Shown: positions 32,837-42,297, counted from the stretch's first letter. The stretch: DNA of 43,541 nucleotides from Candidatus Hydrogenedentota bacterium (GCA_029565395.1 JAKQOG010000065.1:1-43541); one strand, 5' to 3'. The notes: a model not told the origin generated them from the sequence alone. Program-made: numbers and translations.

Positions 32837-33526
32837 ATGAAAATGATGCGCGCGCGATGGATGATCGGGTGCATCCTGGCGATGGCGGCCCTTGCCGGGC
32901 CGGTGTACGCCGACGTGGAAGTTTCACTGACCATCACGGGGAATACGGAAGAAATCCTCGCTATTCTGCAGCAGTTGAAAAACATGGGCTATGGAGGCAC
33001 GGAGGATCCGCTGAAACTGCGTGTGCACAGCATGCATAATGTGCAAGAGGAAAGCATGGCCATGGAAGGTGCGCCCGCTGCTCCGGAGGGTGCTTCCGCC
33101 ATCGAAGGCCAGCCCGAAGGCGCCGCGGAAGGCCAGCCTGAAGGTCAACAGGAAGCACCGCCCGAACCCAAGCCCGTGATCGCACTCAATAACCCCGTCG
33201 CGGCCCCCGCCTCGGTAATAGCCGGCCAAAACGCATTGGTCACCGTCGAAGTAATCGATTTAAAAAATACCATCGACACCTTGTCCGTCTCCTTTGGCGC
33301 TGGGAAAATCCCTGTGGATTTGCACGATAATGGGACCAATGGCGACACCGCACCGGGCGACGGCATTTGGTCCGCCGTGCTGCCCATTCCCCTGGATGCG
33401 GCCCAAGGCCCTCATGAAATCACCATCTCCGCCTTTGACGCCAATGGCGCGCCGATCATGACCCTCACCAAAGACCAGCGCGTGGTCCCCTTGAACGCAA
33501 AAGTCCAGATTACGGTTATCAAATAA
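32837..33526 (+). CDS. secreted protein with EGQPEG linker and choice-of-anchor-X-like domain
   Basis: The 229-residue protein has a signal peptide (MMRARWMIGCILAMAALAGPVYADVE). A short N-terminal unit follows (VEVSLTITGNTEEILAILQQLKNMGYGG). Residues of about 75-120 are a linker rich in Glu, Gly, Pro and Gln (AIEGQPEGAAEGQPEGQQE). The C-terminal domain is a beta-sandwich with VDLHDNGTNGDTAPGDGIWSAVLPIP, the pattern of the choice-of-anchor-X family. The start at 32837 has AAAGGA upstream; the frame opens at 32753. The linker style ties it to the giant protein at 669-4238. It is probably an exported surface or periplasmic protein of unknown role, upstream of larB with a 78-base gap. Confidence 0.82.
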   Translation: MKMMRARWMIGCILAMAALAGPVYADVEVSLTITGNTEEILAILQQLKNMGYGGTEDPLKLRVHSMHNVQEESMAMEGAPAAPEGASAIEGQPEGAAEGQPEGQQEAPPEPKPVIALNNPVAAPASVIAGQNALVTVEVIDLKNTIDTLSVSFGAGKIPVDLHDNGTNGDTAPGDGIWSAVLPIPLDAAQGPHEITISAFDANGAPIMTLTKDQRVVPLNAKVQITVIK

Positions 33527-33604
33527 TGCCCTGTCTCTTTATTTGTATGGATTCAACCGCATAGGATACGCCTTCACGCACGCATATGGGAATACGCTTC
33601 ACTT

Positions 33605-34363
33605 ATGGATAGCGCCAAACTGAAAGCATTGCTGGAAGCGGTTGCCGCGGGCGATTTGGCCCCGGACGGCGCCCTCGAACGCCTGCGCGGAATGCCTTTT
33701 GAAGACTTGGGCTTCGCCAAAATCGATCATCACCGGAGTCTGCGAAAAGGCTATCCGGAAACCATTTTCTGTGCCGGGAAAACCCCTGAGCAGGTCGTGC
33801 AGATTGTCGAGCGTATGCGGGAACACGGAAGCAACGTCTTCGGCACGCGCTGCACGCCTGAAGTAATTGATGCGGTGCTCAAAGCGTATCCCCAAGCAGT
33901 GCATCACGACGCTGCACGCGCCTTTACCCTGATCGTCGAACCTCCAGACGTGCTGCCTGGATATATTGCCGTGGTGTGCGCCGGCACCAGCGATATTCCC
34001 GTCGCGGAAGAGGCCGTCGTCACCTGCAAAGTGCTCGGCAACCGTGTTGAGCGCATCTACGACGTGGGCGTAGCGGGTATTCACCGGCTTATTACCCAGC
34101 GCGAACGCCTCGAAGGCGCAACCGCCCTGATCGTATGCGCGGGCATGGAAGGCGCACTGCCCAGCGTCGTTGCGGGATTGATCAGCAAGCCCGTAATCGG
34201 CGTGCCGACCAGCATCGGATACGGCGCGAGCTTTGGCGGCATTGCCGCCCTGCTCGGCATGCTCAATTCCTGCGCCTCCGGGCTCACCGTCGTAAACATT
34301 GACAATGGCTTTGGCGCGGCCATCGCCGCCGCGTCCATTAACCGGCTGGTAAACGGGAAATAA
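33605..34363 (+). CDS. larB: LarB, nickel-pincer cofactor carboxylase/hydrolase
   Basis: The 252-residue protein is LarB, which carboxylates and hydrolyses nicotinic acid adenine dinucleotide in the first step of making the nickel-pincer nucleotide cofactor of lactate racemase-type enzymes. The C-terminal half is an AIR-carboxylase-like domain (VVCAGTSDIPVAEEAV, then IGVPTSIGYGASFGGIAALLGMLNSCASG). The Cys in NSCASG (C223) matches the family residue that binds substrate. It ends with NGFGAAIAAASINR, typical of the family. larC begins one base after its stop, so they are co-translated. LarE and a LarA-type enzyme are not in the window. Confidence 0.93.
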   Translation: MDSAKLKALLEAVAAGDLAPDGALERLRGMPFEDLGFAKIDHHRSLRKGYPETIFCAGKTPEQVVQIVERMREHGSNVFGTRCTPEVIDAVLKAYPQAVHHDAARAFTLIVEPPDVLPGYIAVVCAGTSDIPVAEEAVVTCKVLGNRVERIYDVGVAGIHRLITQRERLEGATALIVCAGMEGALPSVVAGLISKPVIGVPTSIGYGASFGGIAALLGMLNSCASGLTVVNIDNGFGAAIAAASINRLVNGK

Positions 34364-34364
34364 T

Positions 34365-35552
34365 ATGCGCACCTTGTATTTGGATTGTTTCAGCGGCATC
34401 AGCGGCGACATGACCGTCGGCGCACTTATCGATGCGGGCGCGGATATCGGCGCCCTGCGCGCCGCCCTGGAAAGCCTCAATGTACCGGGGTTTACTATAT
34501 CCGCGGAAAAAGTCATCAAAAACGGGATCTCCGCAACACAGTTCCGGGTCCTGTTGCACGAACACGAACATCCTCACCGGCATCTCCATCATATTGTCGA
34601 TATTATTCAGTGTGCCGCTCTGCCCGAACCGGTGAAGCAGGCTGCCATTCAAACCTTCACCAGGCTCGCCGACGCAGAAGCCACCGTACACGGCACCTCC
34701 CCGGAAAAAGTCCATTTTCACGAAGTGGGCGCTGTCGATGCCATCGTGGATATTGTCGCGGCCCATCTCGCCCTCCATCTTCTCGGCATTGAACAGGTCG
34801 TCGCTTCGCCTTTGCACGTGGGCGCCGGATCCGTCAAATGCGCCCATGGCTGGATGCCCGTCCCCGCGCCCGCCACTGCCCTCCTCCTTCAGGGAAAGCC
34901 CACGTATGGCGGCGAAGTCGAAGGCGAATTAACCACCCCCACCGGCGCGGCCATTGTGGCGCAATGCGCGGCGTCCTTTGGCGGTATTCCCGCGATGACC
35001 GTGGAGAACATCGGCTATGGCGCGGGAACCCGTGATATTCCCGGACGTCCCAATGTGTTGCGGGTCTTCATTGGCCAAACCGACTCCCCCCTCGGAATGC
35101 AAGAGACCATCACCGTGATGGAAGCTACCATCGACGATATGAACCCCGAGTTATTCCCGCCTTTATTAGCCGCCCTCCTCGAAGCCAAAGCACGGGATGC
35201 CTTCATTACCCCGATTGTCGGAAAGAAAGGCCGCCCCGCCTATTGCATTACGGCATTATGCGACGCGGCCAACGTGCGCGGCGTCGCCGATGCGCTGTTC
35301 CGCCATTCCAGCACGTTGGGCGTCCGATTCCGCCAGGAACAGCGCTTCGTACTCGAACGGCACTGGAAGACCGTGCAGACGGAGTGGGGGAGAGTGCGCA
35401 TTAAAATCGGCGCGTACAAAGGCGCGGCAAGCACCGCCGCCCCTGAATTCGAAGATTGCCGGGCTCTGGCGGAGACCGCCGGCGTTCCCGTGCGGCGCGT
35501 ATATGAAACGGCATTGGCCTTAGCAGTAAAAGGAGAATTTGAACATGCCTGA
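34365..35552 (+). CDS. larC: LarC, nickel insertase for the pincer cofactor
   Basis: The 395-residue protein inserts nickel into the pyridinium dithiocarboxylate precursor to finish the nickel-pincer cofactor. It starts with the family signature LYLDCFSGISGDMTVGALIDAG. A His-rich stretch HEHEHPHRHLHHI at about residues 66-78 is likely a nickel-holding segment. EKVHFHEVGAVDAIVDIVAAHLAL and GAGSVKCAHGWMPVPAPAT are further family blocks. In Lactobacillus the gene is split and read by a programmed frameshift; here it is one continuous frame. It follows larB after one base, and its end overlaps the coaD start by eight bases. Confidence 0.93.
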   Translation: MRTLYLDCFSGISGDMTVGALIDAGADIGALRAALESLNVPGFTISAEKVIKNGISATQFRVLLHEHEHPHRHLHHIVDIIQCAALPEPVKQAAIQTFTRLADAEATVHGTSPEKVHFHEVGAVDAIVDIVAAHLALHLLGIEQVVASPLHVGAGSVKCAHGWMPVPAPATALLLQGKPTYGGEVEGELTTPTGAAIVAQCAASFGGIPAMTVENIGYGAGTRDIPGRPNVLRVFIGQTDSPLGMQETITVMEATIDDMNPELFPPLLAALLEAKARDAFITPIVGKKGRPAYCITALCDAANVRGVADALFRHSSTLGVRFRQEQRFVLERHWKTVQTEWGRVRIKIGAYKGAASTAAPEFEDCRALAETAGVPVRRVYETALALAVKGEFEHA

Positions 35553-36036
35553 ACACATCGCCATCTATCCCGGAAGTTTTGACCCGCCCACGCTCGGCCA
35601 CCTCGACCTCATCCAGCGCGCGGCCAAACTCTTTCATAAAGTCATCGTCGCCGTTGCGCACAACGACCAGAAAAACGCCCTGTTCTCCTTTGAAGAACGC
35701 GCTGAAATGCTCAAAGAACTCGTGGCGGACATCCCGAACGCCGAGGTGGACCATTTCCAGGGGCTCACCGTGGACTTCGCACGGAAACACCACGCCGTCG
35801 CCATCCTGCGCGGACTGCGCGCCGTATCCGACTTCGAATACGAATTCAGCCTTTCTGTCAACAATCGGAAACTGCATGAAGAACTGGACACCGTTTGCCT
35901 GATGTCCAGCGAGCCCTATCTCTTCCTGAGTTCAAGGATGGTGAAAGAAATCGCCAGCTACGGCGGGAAGATCAGTCATTTTGTAACCCCCGCCGTCGAA
36001 CGCCGCATCCGCGAAAAATTCGCGAAAAACTGTTAA
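35545..36036 (+). CDS. coaD: CoaD, phosphopantetheine adenylyltransferase
   Basis: The 163-residue protein transfers AMP from ATP to 4'-phosphopantetheine, the fourth step of coenzyme A synthesis, in the cytoplasm. It has the nucleotidyltransferase motif YPGSFDPPTLGHLDLIQRA with the TxGH active-site block, AILRGLRAVSDFEYEF, and the C-terminal YLFLSSRMVKEIASYGG. Length is normal for CoaD. The ATG at 35545 has AAGGAG nine bases upstream; a TTG at 35539 is less likely. It overlaps larC by eight bases, so it may be translated with the nickel-cofactor genes. Its stop codon overlaps the stop of the convergent TPR gene. Confidence 0.95.
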   Translation: MPEHIAIYPGSFDPPTLGHLDLIQRAAKLFHKVIVAVAHNDQKNALFSFEERAEMLKELVADIPNAEVDHFQGLTVDFARKHHAVAILRGLRAVSDFEYEFSLSVNNRKLHEELDTVCLMSSEPYLFLSSRMVKEIASYGGKISHFVTPAVERRIREKFAKNC

Positions 36037-36506
36037 AACCACCCCAGCAGTTTTCCCGCGATAACCCCCGCCAGCGCAATCAGCAGCACCGCCAAAAGGA
36101 TCACGGAAACCGTGCGCCGCACCGCCCCCGTGCCCGCCGCTGGAGACTCCGACCGCTTCATCTTCTGCGTCGGCGCCGACGCCTCACTCGGTGTGATGAG
36201 ACTCGCCGGAATCGGATGTTCCGGACGTTGCGGCGACGAAAGCAACTGGTCCTTGAGCGTTTGCGCCCTCGGGTCATTGAACTGCAGGATCAACGCATCG
36301 CAAATCGCCACCGCCTCCCCGGTTCGCCCTAGCCGGTCCAGGCACAATGCTTTTGGGAACATCACATTCTTCGAATTCGGATACGCCTTATCCAGTTCCT
36401 CCAGCACATACAGCGCCTCATGATACCGGCCTTCCCGGAAAAACGTGTCCGACTCCCTGAACCTCTTTGTCGCTTCCTGCGCGTTCACAGCTAGTTTCCC
36501 ATGCAT
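36033..36506 (-). CDS. TPR-containing tail-anchored membrane protein
   Basis: The 157-residue protein has two TPR-like helix pairs in its first 85 residues (RFRESDTFFREGRYHEALYVLEELDKAYPNSKNVMFPKALCLDRLGRTGEAVAICDALI). A disordered Pro/Ser-rich linker follows, and a single C-terminal membrane segment (VILLAVLLIALAGVIAGKLLGWF). The TPR part should face the cytoplasm as a protein-binding scaffold. GAGGTG lies nine bases before the ATG. Its stop overlaps the stop of coaD on the opposite strand. It has no close enzyme neighbours and the function is unknown. Confidence 0.8.
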   Translation of the reverse strand: MHGKLAVNAQEATKRFRESDTFFREGRYHEALYVLEELDKAYPNSKNVMFPKALCLDRLGRTGEAVAICDALILQFNDPRAQTLKDQLLSSPQRPEHPIPASLITPSEASAPTQKMKRSESPAAGTGAVRRTVSVILLAVLLIALAGVIAGKLLGWF

Positions 36507-36618
36507 TGAATTTCACACACCTCAGCATCTTACCGCCCCCCATACATAAATGCAAAAACAGGTTTTTCTTTTGCCCTTTAAGCCGGGTATGCTGTACGCC
36601 AACAACAGGATGTAGCGA

Positions 36619-38799
36619 ATGTCAAGAGATTGGCAAACTATATTGGATGAAGCCGTGCGCCGTGCGAACGCCCCCGGGGCCGTGGCCTGTATTGGCGCCC
36701 GCACGGAAGATATTTTCCTGGGTGCTTCGGGGTTGCGCCAGCGGGTGCCGAATGCCTTGCCCGTTTCAACAGACACCGTCTACGATCTCGCCTCGCTCAC
36801 GAAAGTTGTTGCCACCACCACGGCCGCTATGTTGTTGCGTGATGACGGCCTGCTGGAACTGGATGCGGCGGTGAGCGATTACCTGCCCGTCCCCGAATTT
36901 CACCAGTTCACCGTACGCCATCTGATCACCCATATGTCCGGTTTGCCTCCGCACCGGCCGTTCTTTAAAGAGGTGTCCACCCTGACCGAAGTCTTGCAGC
37001 GCATCGCGCGAATCCCCCTGGAGAATCCTGTCGGCCTGCGTCACACCTACTCCGATCTCGGATTTATGATCCTCGGCAAAGTGGTGGAAGTCGTGGCGGG
37101 AAATTCCCTTGATGCTTTCTGCCGTGAGCGCATGTATCAACCCTTGGCCATGGAGCATACCACCTTCACACCGCCCGCATCCTGGAAGGAACGTTGCGCG
37201 GCCACCGAGGACTGCACGTGGCGGAAGCGCATCATTCTGGGCGAGGTCCAGGATGAAAATGCCTATGCCGTGGGCGGCGTATCCGGCCATGCCGGACTCT
37301 TCTCCACCGCCGGGGATTTGGCTCGTTTTTGCCGCGCCCTGCTTCAGGGAAAAATCCTGTCCGAGAAGACCCTCACGGAAATGACCCAGCCGGATCAGGC
37401 ACCCTGTTATCCCTGGCAGGGGCTGGGCTGGCAACTGGACCCCTGGTCCAGCGGTTCCTCCGGATTCCTCGCCGCGCGCACCGCCTTCGGTCACACCGGA
37501 TGGACCGGCACCAGCCTTTGGATGGATCGCGATTCCGGCCTCTTCGTTATTCTTTTGTGCAACTCCTGCCATCCTTCCCGCGAACACCGCGACACCAGAA
37601 CCCTCCGCCAGGTGTTTTACCGTCAGGTGTGCGCTGAGTTTTATCCGCAGAAAAGCAATGTCCACGGCGGCCTCGACCGCATTATGTGGAATAACTATAC
37701 CCTCCTCCGAAAAAAACGCGCGGGGTTGCTCACCAATCAGGCGGCCGTCACGGAGCATGGCCGGTGTATTCTGGACGCCCTCGCGCTTGACCCCGACGTG
37801 CAGGTGGTGCGCCTGTTCGGACCGGAACACGGCTTGCAAGGCAAAGCGGAAGCGGGGGAGATAGTATCCGACGAAAAGAGTGCAATCCCAGTTGTCAGTC
37901 TGTATGGAAAACAGCAGGCTCCCACACAGGATCAGCTTGCGGATCTCGATCTCTTTGTAATCGACCTTCCGGATGTCGGCGCGCGGTATTACACGTACAT
38001 CGACACGATGAAGGAATGCATGTCCGCCTGCGCCAAAGCGCATATCCCCATGCTGATCCTGGATCGGCCGAATCCCGTGGGCGGACTCATCCTCGAAGGC
38101 CCGATCGCCACGATGTATGGCGCGCCCGTGTGTTGCGCCCCCATTCCTATTCGCCACGGTATGACCATGGGGGAGATGGCCCTGTTCTTCCGCAAGGAAT
38201 TTTTCCGCGGCGTCAAAATGGACCTCGCCATCAGCGAGGTGGACAATTGGCCGCGCGATCTCCTGTTTGACGAATGTGCCCTGCCTTGGCCGCCGCCTTC
38301 CCCCAATATCCCCACCCCGGAAACCGCCCTCGCCTACGTGGGAACCTGTCTCTTTGAAGGCGTGAACATTAACGAAGGCCGTGGAACGGAATACCCCTTC
38401 CTCTGTTTCGGCGCACCCTGGCTCGATCCCGAAGCCATACTCGCCCGGCTCGACCCGCGCACCCATGCGGGCTTCACCCTGGAACCGCTCACTTATACCC
38501 CGCGATCCATCCCCGGAAAAGCCAAAACTCCGCGATACATGGATGAAGAATGCCGAGGCCTCCGCCTCCACATCGAACACCCCCGCGAAGTGCGCCCTTT
38601 TACTCTTGCAACCGCTCTGCTGTGCGCGATACTCGCAACACATCCCGGCCAACTGCACTGGGAAAAATCCTTCGACATCCTGGCGGGCGGACCCTGGCTC
38701 CGCGAACACATCCAGCGCGGCACTCCTCCTCTCGATATCATCGCTTCCCTGGCCCCCGCCCTCGATCATTTCGACGCCGCCCGCCCAAAACTCTACTAA
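36619..38799 (+). CDS. fusion of serine beta-lactamase-like hydrolase and NamZ-type exo-muramidase
   Basis: This 726-residue protein joins two enzymes usually encoded separately. Residues 1-340 are a class C beta-lactamase-like serine hydrolase, with the nucleophile motif S59-L-T-K62, a tyrosine motif Y144-S-D (N in many relatives) and H292-T-G. From about residue 350 to the end is a DUF1343/NamZ domain (GH171), with GLLTNQAAVTEHG, VVRLFGPEHGLQG, LFVIDLPDVGARYYTYIDTM and NEGRGTEYPFLCFGAPW. NamZ removes terminal N-acetylmuramic acid from peptidoglycan fragments. In Bacillus, namZ is encoded beside a beta-lactamase-like gene (ybbE/amlC), so the fusion fits wall-fragment scavenging or recycling. 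No signal peptide is visible, suggesting a cytoplasmic location. It is a single gene with spacers on both sides. Confidence 0.88.
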   Translation: MSRDWQTILDEAVRRANAPGAVACIGARTEDIFLGASGLRQRVPNALPVSTDTVYDLASLTKVVATTTAAMLLRDDGLLELDAAVSDYLPVPEFHQFTVRHLITHMSGLPPHRPFFKEVSTLTEVLQRIARIPLENPVGLRHTYSDLGFMILGKVVEVVAGNSLDAFCRERMYQPLAMEHTTFTPPASWKERCAATEDCTWRKRIILGEVQDENAYAVGGVSGHAGLFSTAGDLARFCRALLQGKILSEKTLTEMTQPDQAPCYPWQGLGWQLDPWSSGSSGFLAARTAFGHTGWTGTSLWMDRDSGLFVILLCNSCHPSREHRDTRTLRQVFYRQVCAEFYPQKSNVHGGLDRIMWNNYTLLRKKRAGLLTNQAAVTEHGRCILDALALDPDVQVVRLFGPEHGLQGKAEAGEIVSDEKSAIPVVSLYGKQQAPTQDQLADLDLFVIDLPDVGARYYTYIDTMKECMSACAKAHIPMLILDRPNPVGGLILEGPIATMYGAPVCCAPIPIRHGMTMGEMALFFRKEFFRGVKMDLAISEVDNWPRDLLFDECALPWPPPSPNIPTPETALAYVGTCLFEGVNINEGRGTEYPFLCFGAPWLDPEAILARLDPRTHAGFTLEPLTYTPRSIPGKAKTPRYMDEECRGLRLHIEHPREVRPFTLATALLCAILATHPGQLHWEKSFDILAGGPWLREHIQRGTPPLDIIASLAPALDHFDAARPKLY

Positions 38800-39088
38800 C
38801 TCCGCGCTGAACTCCCCTTCTACCTAAACCCGCAGCAACAATGCCCAGTTATCATCCAAATGCCCCGTTCGCTAAGTTATTCATCCTCTGCGGGGATGGA
38901 TCGTTTTTTGCCACTATGTATGGTGAATCGTTTCCCCACTCCTTGAAACGGATGCTTACGAATTCTCAGACAGTTTCGGGAGCTTCGCCCTCCCGATCAT
39001 GGCCACTTTCCTAGCAGCGCCCGACCATCGTTAGCAGCGAAGCGAGTCAATCTCGGAACCACGCATAGTTGTCAATTAGGGGAGATTG
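38800..39088. other. intergenic region with hairpins
   Basis: I see no gene here. CATCC at 38882-38886 pairs with GGATG at 38894-38898, followed by a T-run (38903-38908), a weak candidate terminator for the muramidase fusion gene. A second hairpin pairs CGGGAG at 38977-38982 with CTCCCG at 38990-38995 without a T-run. TAGCAGCG occurs twice in a row nearby. The base composition looks decayed, as from old insertions. Confidence 0.4.
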
Positions 39089-39985
39089 CTACATCTGCGA
39101 GGTGGCGTTGTCAATGTACATGGCGATCCAGGCCCATGTCCTGCACACGGGATATTCTGAGGGATATTTGACAAATTGCACATGCCCGTCCATATACAAG
39201 ACGTTGCATCCGCCGGGCACGTGGTTATAGGTGTTGTACCCCCCTTGGGACAATGGGGGGCCGATGTGATCGTACATCACGACAAGTTCGGATTGGGCCT
39301 TGGCCGAAGCGGCGGGATCGTTTATGTCCGTAATGAAAAAGCGTTCCACCCCTTCGTGAAGGCGTGGAATTCTGACTGGGCCCCGGGATTCATGGTCAAA
39401 CTCCGGAAGATCCTCATGGTAGGATCTTTTGTGATCGCTTGTTTTCAGCAGTAACATGGCAATCGTCCCCGCCAGGGTCGCGGAAATATGCTCGCCGAGC
39501 ACGATTTCTCCATCGAAATTCTGATTGGTATTACCGATCAAATAATCGATAGGCCGTATAGCCCAGCCGTAATAGACATAGGAGAAGGCAGTCAGACCGC
39601 AGATATCCAGCTTGTCTGGTCCGCCATAAAACACGGAATGTTCGAGCACCCGGTCCGCATCGGGGTCAGAAGGGCATAGAAGTATATTGAGATCGCTGAA
39701 GTATTCGGGATAGGTCTGCTCTCCATCGAAAACGAGATTGGATTTATTCCAATCCTGGCAGGGGGCGCTTTCGCTGGACCGGATTTTCAAGGTGGGGAAA
39801 AACCCATCGTTTTCATTGGCATACATCTTGAACACAAGCCCGCATTGCTTGAGGTTGTTCTGGCAACTGGACCTGCGGGCCGCTTCCCGCGCCCGGGCAA
39901 GGGCCGGCAATAGAATGGCGGCCAGAATTCCAATAATAGCTATTACTACCAACAACTCAATCAAGGTGAACCCCATCCGTTTCAT
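39089..39985 (-). CDS. prepilin-like protein with H-X9-DG C-terminus
   Basis: The 298-residue protein starts with a type IV prepilin/type II pseudopilin signal ([27 protein letters not shown]). A prepilin peptidase would cut before the Phe and methylate it. The cysteine-containing head region begins [19 protein letters not shown]. Near the end is the H-X9-DG block ([21 protein letters not shown]), frequent in planctomycetal and related DUF1559-type proteins. These are abundant surface or matrix pseudopilins, usually in many paralogues. GGAGG lies seven bases before the ATG. The start overlaps the end of the upstream glycosyltransferase gene by four bases. The paralogue at 42318 has nearly identical N- and C-terminal motifs. 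Confidence 0.9.
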   Translation of the reverse strand: MKRMGFTLIELLVVIAIIGILAAILLPALARAREAARRSSCQNNLKQCGLVFKMYANENDGFFPTLKIRSSESAPCQDWNKSNLVFDGEQTYPEYFSDLNILLCPSDPDADRVLEHSVFYGGPDKLDICGLTAFSYVYYGWAIRPIDYLIGNTNQNFDGEIVLGEHISATLAGTIAMLLLKTSDHKRSYHEDLPEFDHESRGPVRIPRLHEGVERFFITDINDPAASAKAQSELVVMYDHIGPPLSQGGYNTYNHVPGGCNVLYMDGHVQFVKYPSEYPVCRTWAWIAMYIDNATSQM

Positions 39986-41082
39986 CGTACAACCTCCCGA
40001 TATGCGTTTAGGGTTAACGCTGCACTTCGTTCCCAGGTGAACGTTAGTATGCGGGTAAGTCCCTTATCCCGCAAGGTTTTTCTAAGCGTCTTATCCTCTG
40101 CAAGCTGGCGCAGGCCTTGGGCAATGGCGGCGGGATCTTCCGGGTCCACTATAAGCGCGGCCTCTCCCACGATTTCGGGCATGCTGGAAACATTTGAGGT
40201 GAGCACGGGAGTGCCGCAGGCCATGGCTTCTAAAGGCGGGAGGCCGAAACCTTCGAAGAGACTGGGCCATACAAAAGCGAGGGCAGCGGACATCACTGCG
40301 GGAAGATCGATATCGGGAAGATACTCCAGAAAATGAATCCGGTGACTAAAGGAGGATCGGGAAACCGCCGTGTCAATGGCCTGTGTTTTCCATCCACGCC
40401 TCCCTGCAATGACAAGGTCCGCATCCGTGTCGTGAGCCATGCTCGACCATGCCTCGATCAGCCGGGGGATGTTCTTTCGGGGTTCCAGGGTGCCGACATA
40501 GAGGAAGAATCGCTCGGGGAGGCGGTATTTGGCGCGGACATCCGTTTGTGTCTCGCAGGAGGCGGGGCGGAACCGGGGATGCACTCCCAGGGGAATCACG
40601 TCTATTTTCTCCCGAGGGGCGGAGGCGAATTGAACAAGGTCGGCGGCGGTGGCCTCCGAATCCGCAATAAGGCGTTTTACGGTTCGGACCGTGTGCCGCA
40701 AAGCCCATCGGTAATACAAGGCGCGTTCGAACTTGAACCATTCAGGATGCCGCATGAAGCTGAGATCGTGCACGGTTACCACCACATTCCGCAGTGGCAG
40801 CAGCGGTCCGAAATTGGCCGGATAGTGGATAACGTCTATTCCCTGGCGCGCGCACAACTCCTGGATCGTCCAATGATCGGTGAGGATACGGCGCAGGGAG
40901 TGTGCGGGTTTCTTAATCACCGAAACATGTCCGCCAAGATCGTCAATAGCTTCGGTTTCCGGCCATACCACCGTAAGTTCGAGATCTTCCGGATTCGCCG
41001 CCAGGGCACGGACGAGTTCCGTCACGTATCGCCCCGTGCCGCTTCTGTTGCCTGCCTGCAAGGCGTTGATTAGTACCTTCAT
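39982..41082 (-). CDS. GT4-type glycosyltransferase
   Basis: The 366-residue protein has the GT-B layout of family 4 glycosyltransferases: [28 protein letters not shown] at the start, [22 protein letters not shown] at the donor-domain boundary, and the E-x7-E motif in [27 protein letters not shown] lies upstream of the ATG at 41082. The gene overlaps the preceding glycosyltransferase by an ATGA and the following prepilin-like gene by four bases. It probably acts in the cytoplasm on a polysaccharide or on glycan addition to a surface protein; the sugar is unknown. It is similar in type to the neighbour at 41079 but not a recent duplicate. Confidence 0.9.
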   Translation of the reverse strand: MKVLINALQAGNRSGTGRYVTELVRALAANPEDLELTVVWPETEAIDDLGGHVSVIKKPAHSLRRILTDHWTIQELCARQGIDVIHYPANFGPLLPLRNVVVTVHDLSFMRHPEWFKFERALYYRWALRHTVRTVKRLIADSEATAADLVQFASAPREKIDVIPLGVHPRFRPASCETQTDVRAKYRLPERFFLYVGTLEPRKNIPRLIEAWSSMAHDTDADLVIAGRRGWKTQAIDTAVSRSSFSHRIHFLEYLPDIDLPAVMSAALAFVWPSLFEGFGLPPLEAMACGTPVLTSNVSSMPEIVGEAALIVDPEDPAAIAQGLRQLAEDKTLRKTLRDKGLTRILTFTWERSAALTLNAYREVVR

Positions 41083-42200
41083 CCCGCCAACCTCCGGTAA
41101 ACACCCAAGGTTGCTTGCGCACAGGCCTTCCAGGAAAAAAGGTGTGATTGAAACAGGCCTTTTTTTCGCATGGAGGCACGGAGTTCTGAATCCTGAATCA
41201 CTTCGCGCATGGCCTGGGCAATGCCGTCAATATCCACAGGATCCACATACCGCGCCGCATCTCCGGCCACTTCCGGCAACGAAGCCTGGTTTGACACAAT
41301 TACGGGACAGCCGCAGGTCATGGCTTCGAGCACCGGCAGGCCGAATCCCTCATAAAAACTCGGAAATACGAAGGCTTCGGCGGCGGAGTATAAGGCAGGG
41401 AGGTCCGCACGATCCGCCACATAGCCTATCCGCCGCACCCGGGATTCCAAGCCCAACGAATGAATGCGCGCCTCGATGTCTCCCATATTCCAACCCAGCG
41501 CTCCCGCCAGCGCCAATGTGTGCGGCACCTCCCCCTGAATCTTTGCAAACGCACCCAATAACCCCTCGATATTCTTCCGGGGTTCGAGCGTGCTCACAAA
41601 TAGAAGGTATGGAATTGGCAACCCGAATTTTTCAGCAACGCGCCGTTCCGCTTCCTGCCGGGGCATGGGCGAGAATTCTTCATCCACTGCACCGTATGCC
41701 ACGGTAATTTTTTCCGGGGGCACTTCCAGCAGTTCCGCTACATCGTGTTTCGTCGCGTTAGAACATACAATAATTGCGTCCGCATCCCGTGAAAAACGGC
41801 GGATGTTGTTGGAAAAGGGTTTGACAATTTTAGGGCTGCACCATTCGGGATGTTTTAAGAATGCCAGATCATAAATGCTTAACACGCGCCGCGCGGACGC
41901 CACGGGCGGAAGAAAATAATTCGTGGCATGGTAAACATCCACGCCGCCCAGAAGCTTGTCCACGTTGGGCCGTCCAAGCAGGGACCAGCATGCATACAAT
42001 GCGCGTGTAGGCGCCGGCACATGCCGATGACGTTCAAGATTGTTCAAGCCCTGTAAACATATTTCAGCCCATCCGGAGGAAAACGCATGGAATTGATGGT
42101 CCGTGTTTTCAGACAAGAGATATTTCAAAAGAAAATAGGTATAATTGCCGACGCCGGTCCGCGTCCGCGTCAAAGGGCTGACCTCTATTCCAATCCGCAT
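41079..42200 (-). CDS. GT4-type glycosyltransferase
   Basis: The 373-residue protein is a GT-B family 4 transferase with MRIGIEVSPLTRTRTGVGNYTYFLLKYLL at the start, [21 protein letters not shown] in the donor domain, and the E-x7-E motif in FYEGFGLPVLEAMTCGCPVIVSN. The ATG at 42200 has GGGAG seven bases upstream; the frame opens at 42251 without a ribosome binding site. It is the first gene of a three-gene minus-strand run with a second glycosyltransferase and a prepilin-like gene, joined by ATGA overlaps. The upstream prepilin gene is cut off by a strong hairpin, so this run may start within 42201-42262 or by read-through. The sugar substrate is unknown. Confidence 0.9.
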   Translation of the reverse strand: MRIGIEVSPLTRTRTGVGNYTYFLLKYLLSENTDHQFHAFSSGWAEICLQGLNNLERHRHVPAPTRALYACWSLLGRPNVDKLLGGVDVYHATNYFLPPVASARRVLSIYDLAFLKHPEWCSPKIVKPFSNNIRRFSRDADAIIVCSNATKHDVAELLEVPPEKITVAYGAVDEEFSPMPRQEAERRVAEKFGLPIPYLLFVSTLEPRKNIEGLLGAFAKIQGEVPHTLALAGALGWNMGDIEARIHSLGLESRVRRIGYVADRADLPALYSAAEAFVFPSFYEGFGLPVLEAMTCGCPVIVSNQASLPEVAGDAARYVDPVDIDGIAQAMREVIQDSELRASMRKKGLFQSHLFSWKACAQATLGVYRRLAG

Positions 42201-42262
42201 AAAATACTCCCCCAGCATCATACGCAAATACACTGTTAAAATGGAATCCACAGAAATACTTT

Positions 42263-42297
42263 CGCGGGGGCGCTCACCCCATATGAGCGCCCCCGCG
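42263..42297 (-). terminator. strong GC-rich terminator hairpin after the prepilin-like gene
   Basis: CGCGGGGGCGCTC at 42263-42275 and its exact complement at 42285-42297 form a 13-base-pair perfect stem with a nine-base loop. On the minus strand it follows the stop at 42318 by about 20 bases. The T-tract after the stem is weak (AAAGTATTTCTG). Confidence 0.75.

Noticed and set aside
33599..34519. Minus-strand open frame of 306 codons opposite larB and the start of larC
   Set aside because: It is antisense to two confidently identified genes and shows no family motif.
36766..38769. Minus-strand open frame of 667 codons opposite the muramidase fusion gene
   Set aside because: It is an antisense shadow of a gene with clear catalytic motifs on the plus strand; its translation has no recognisable domain and no ribosome binding site.
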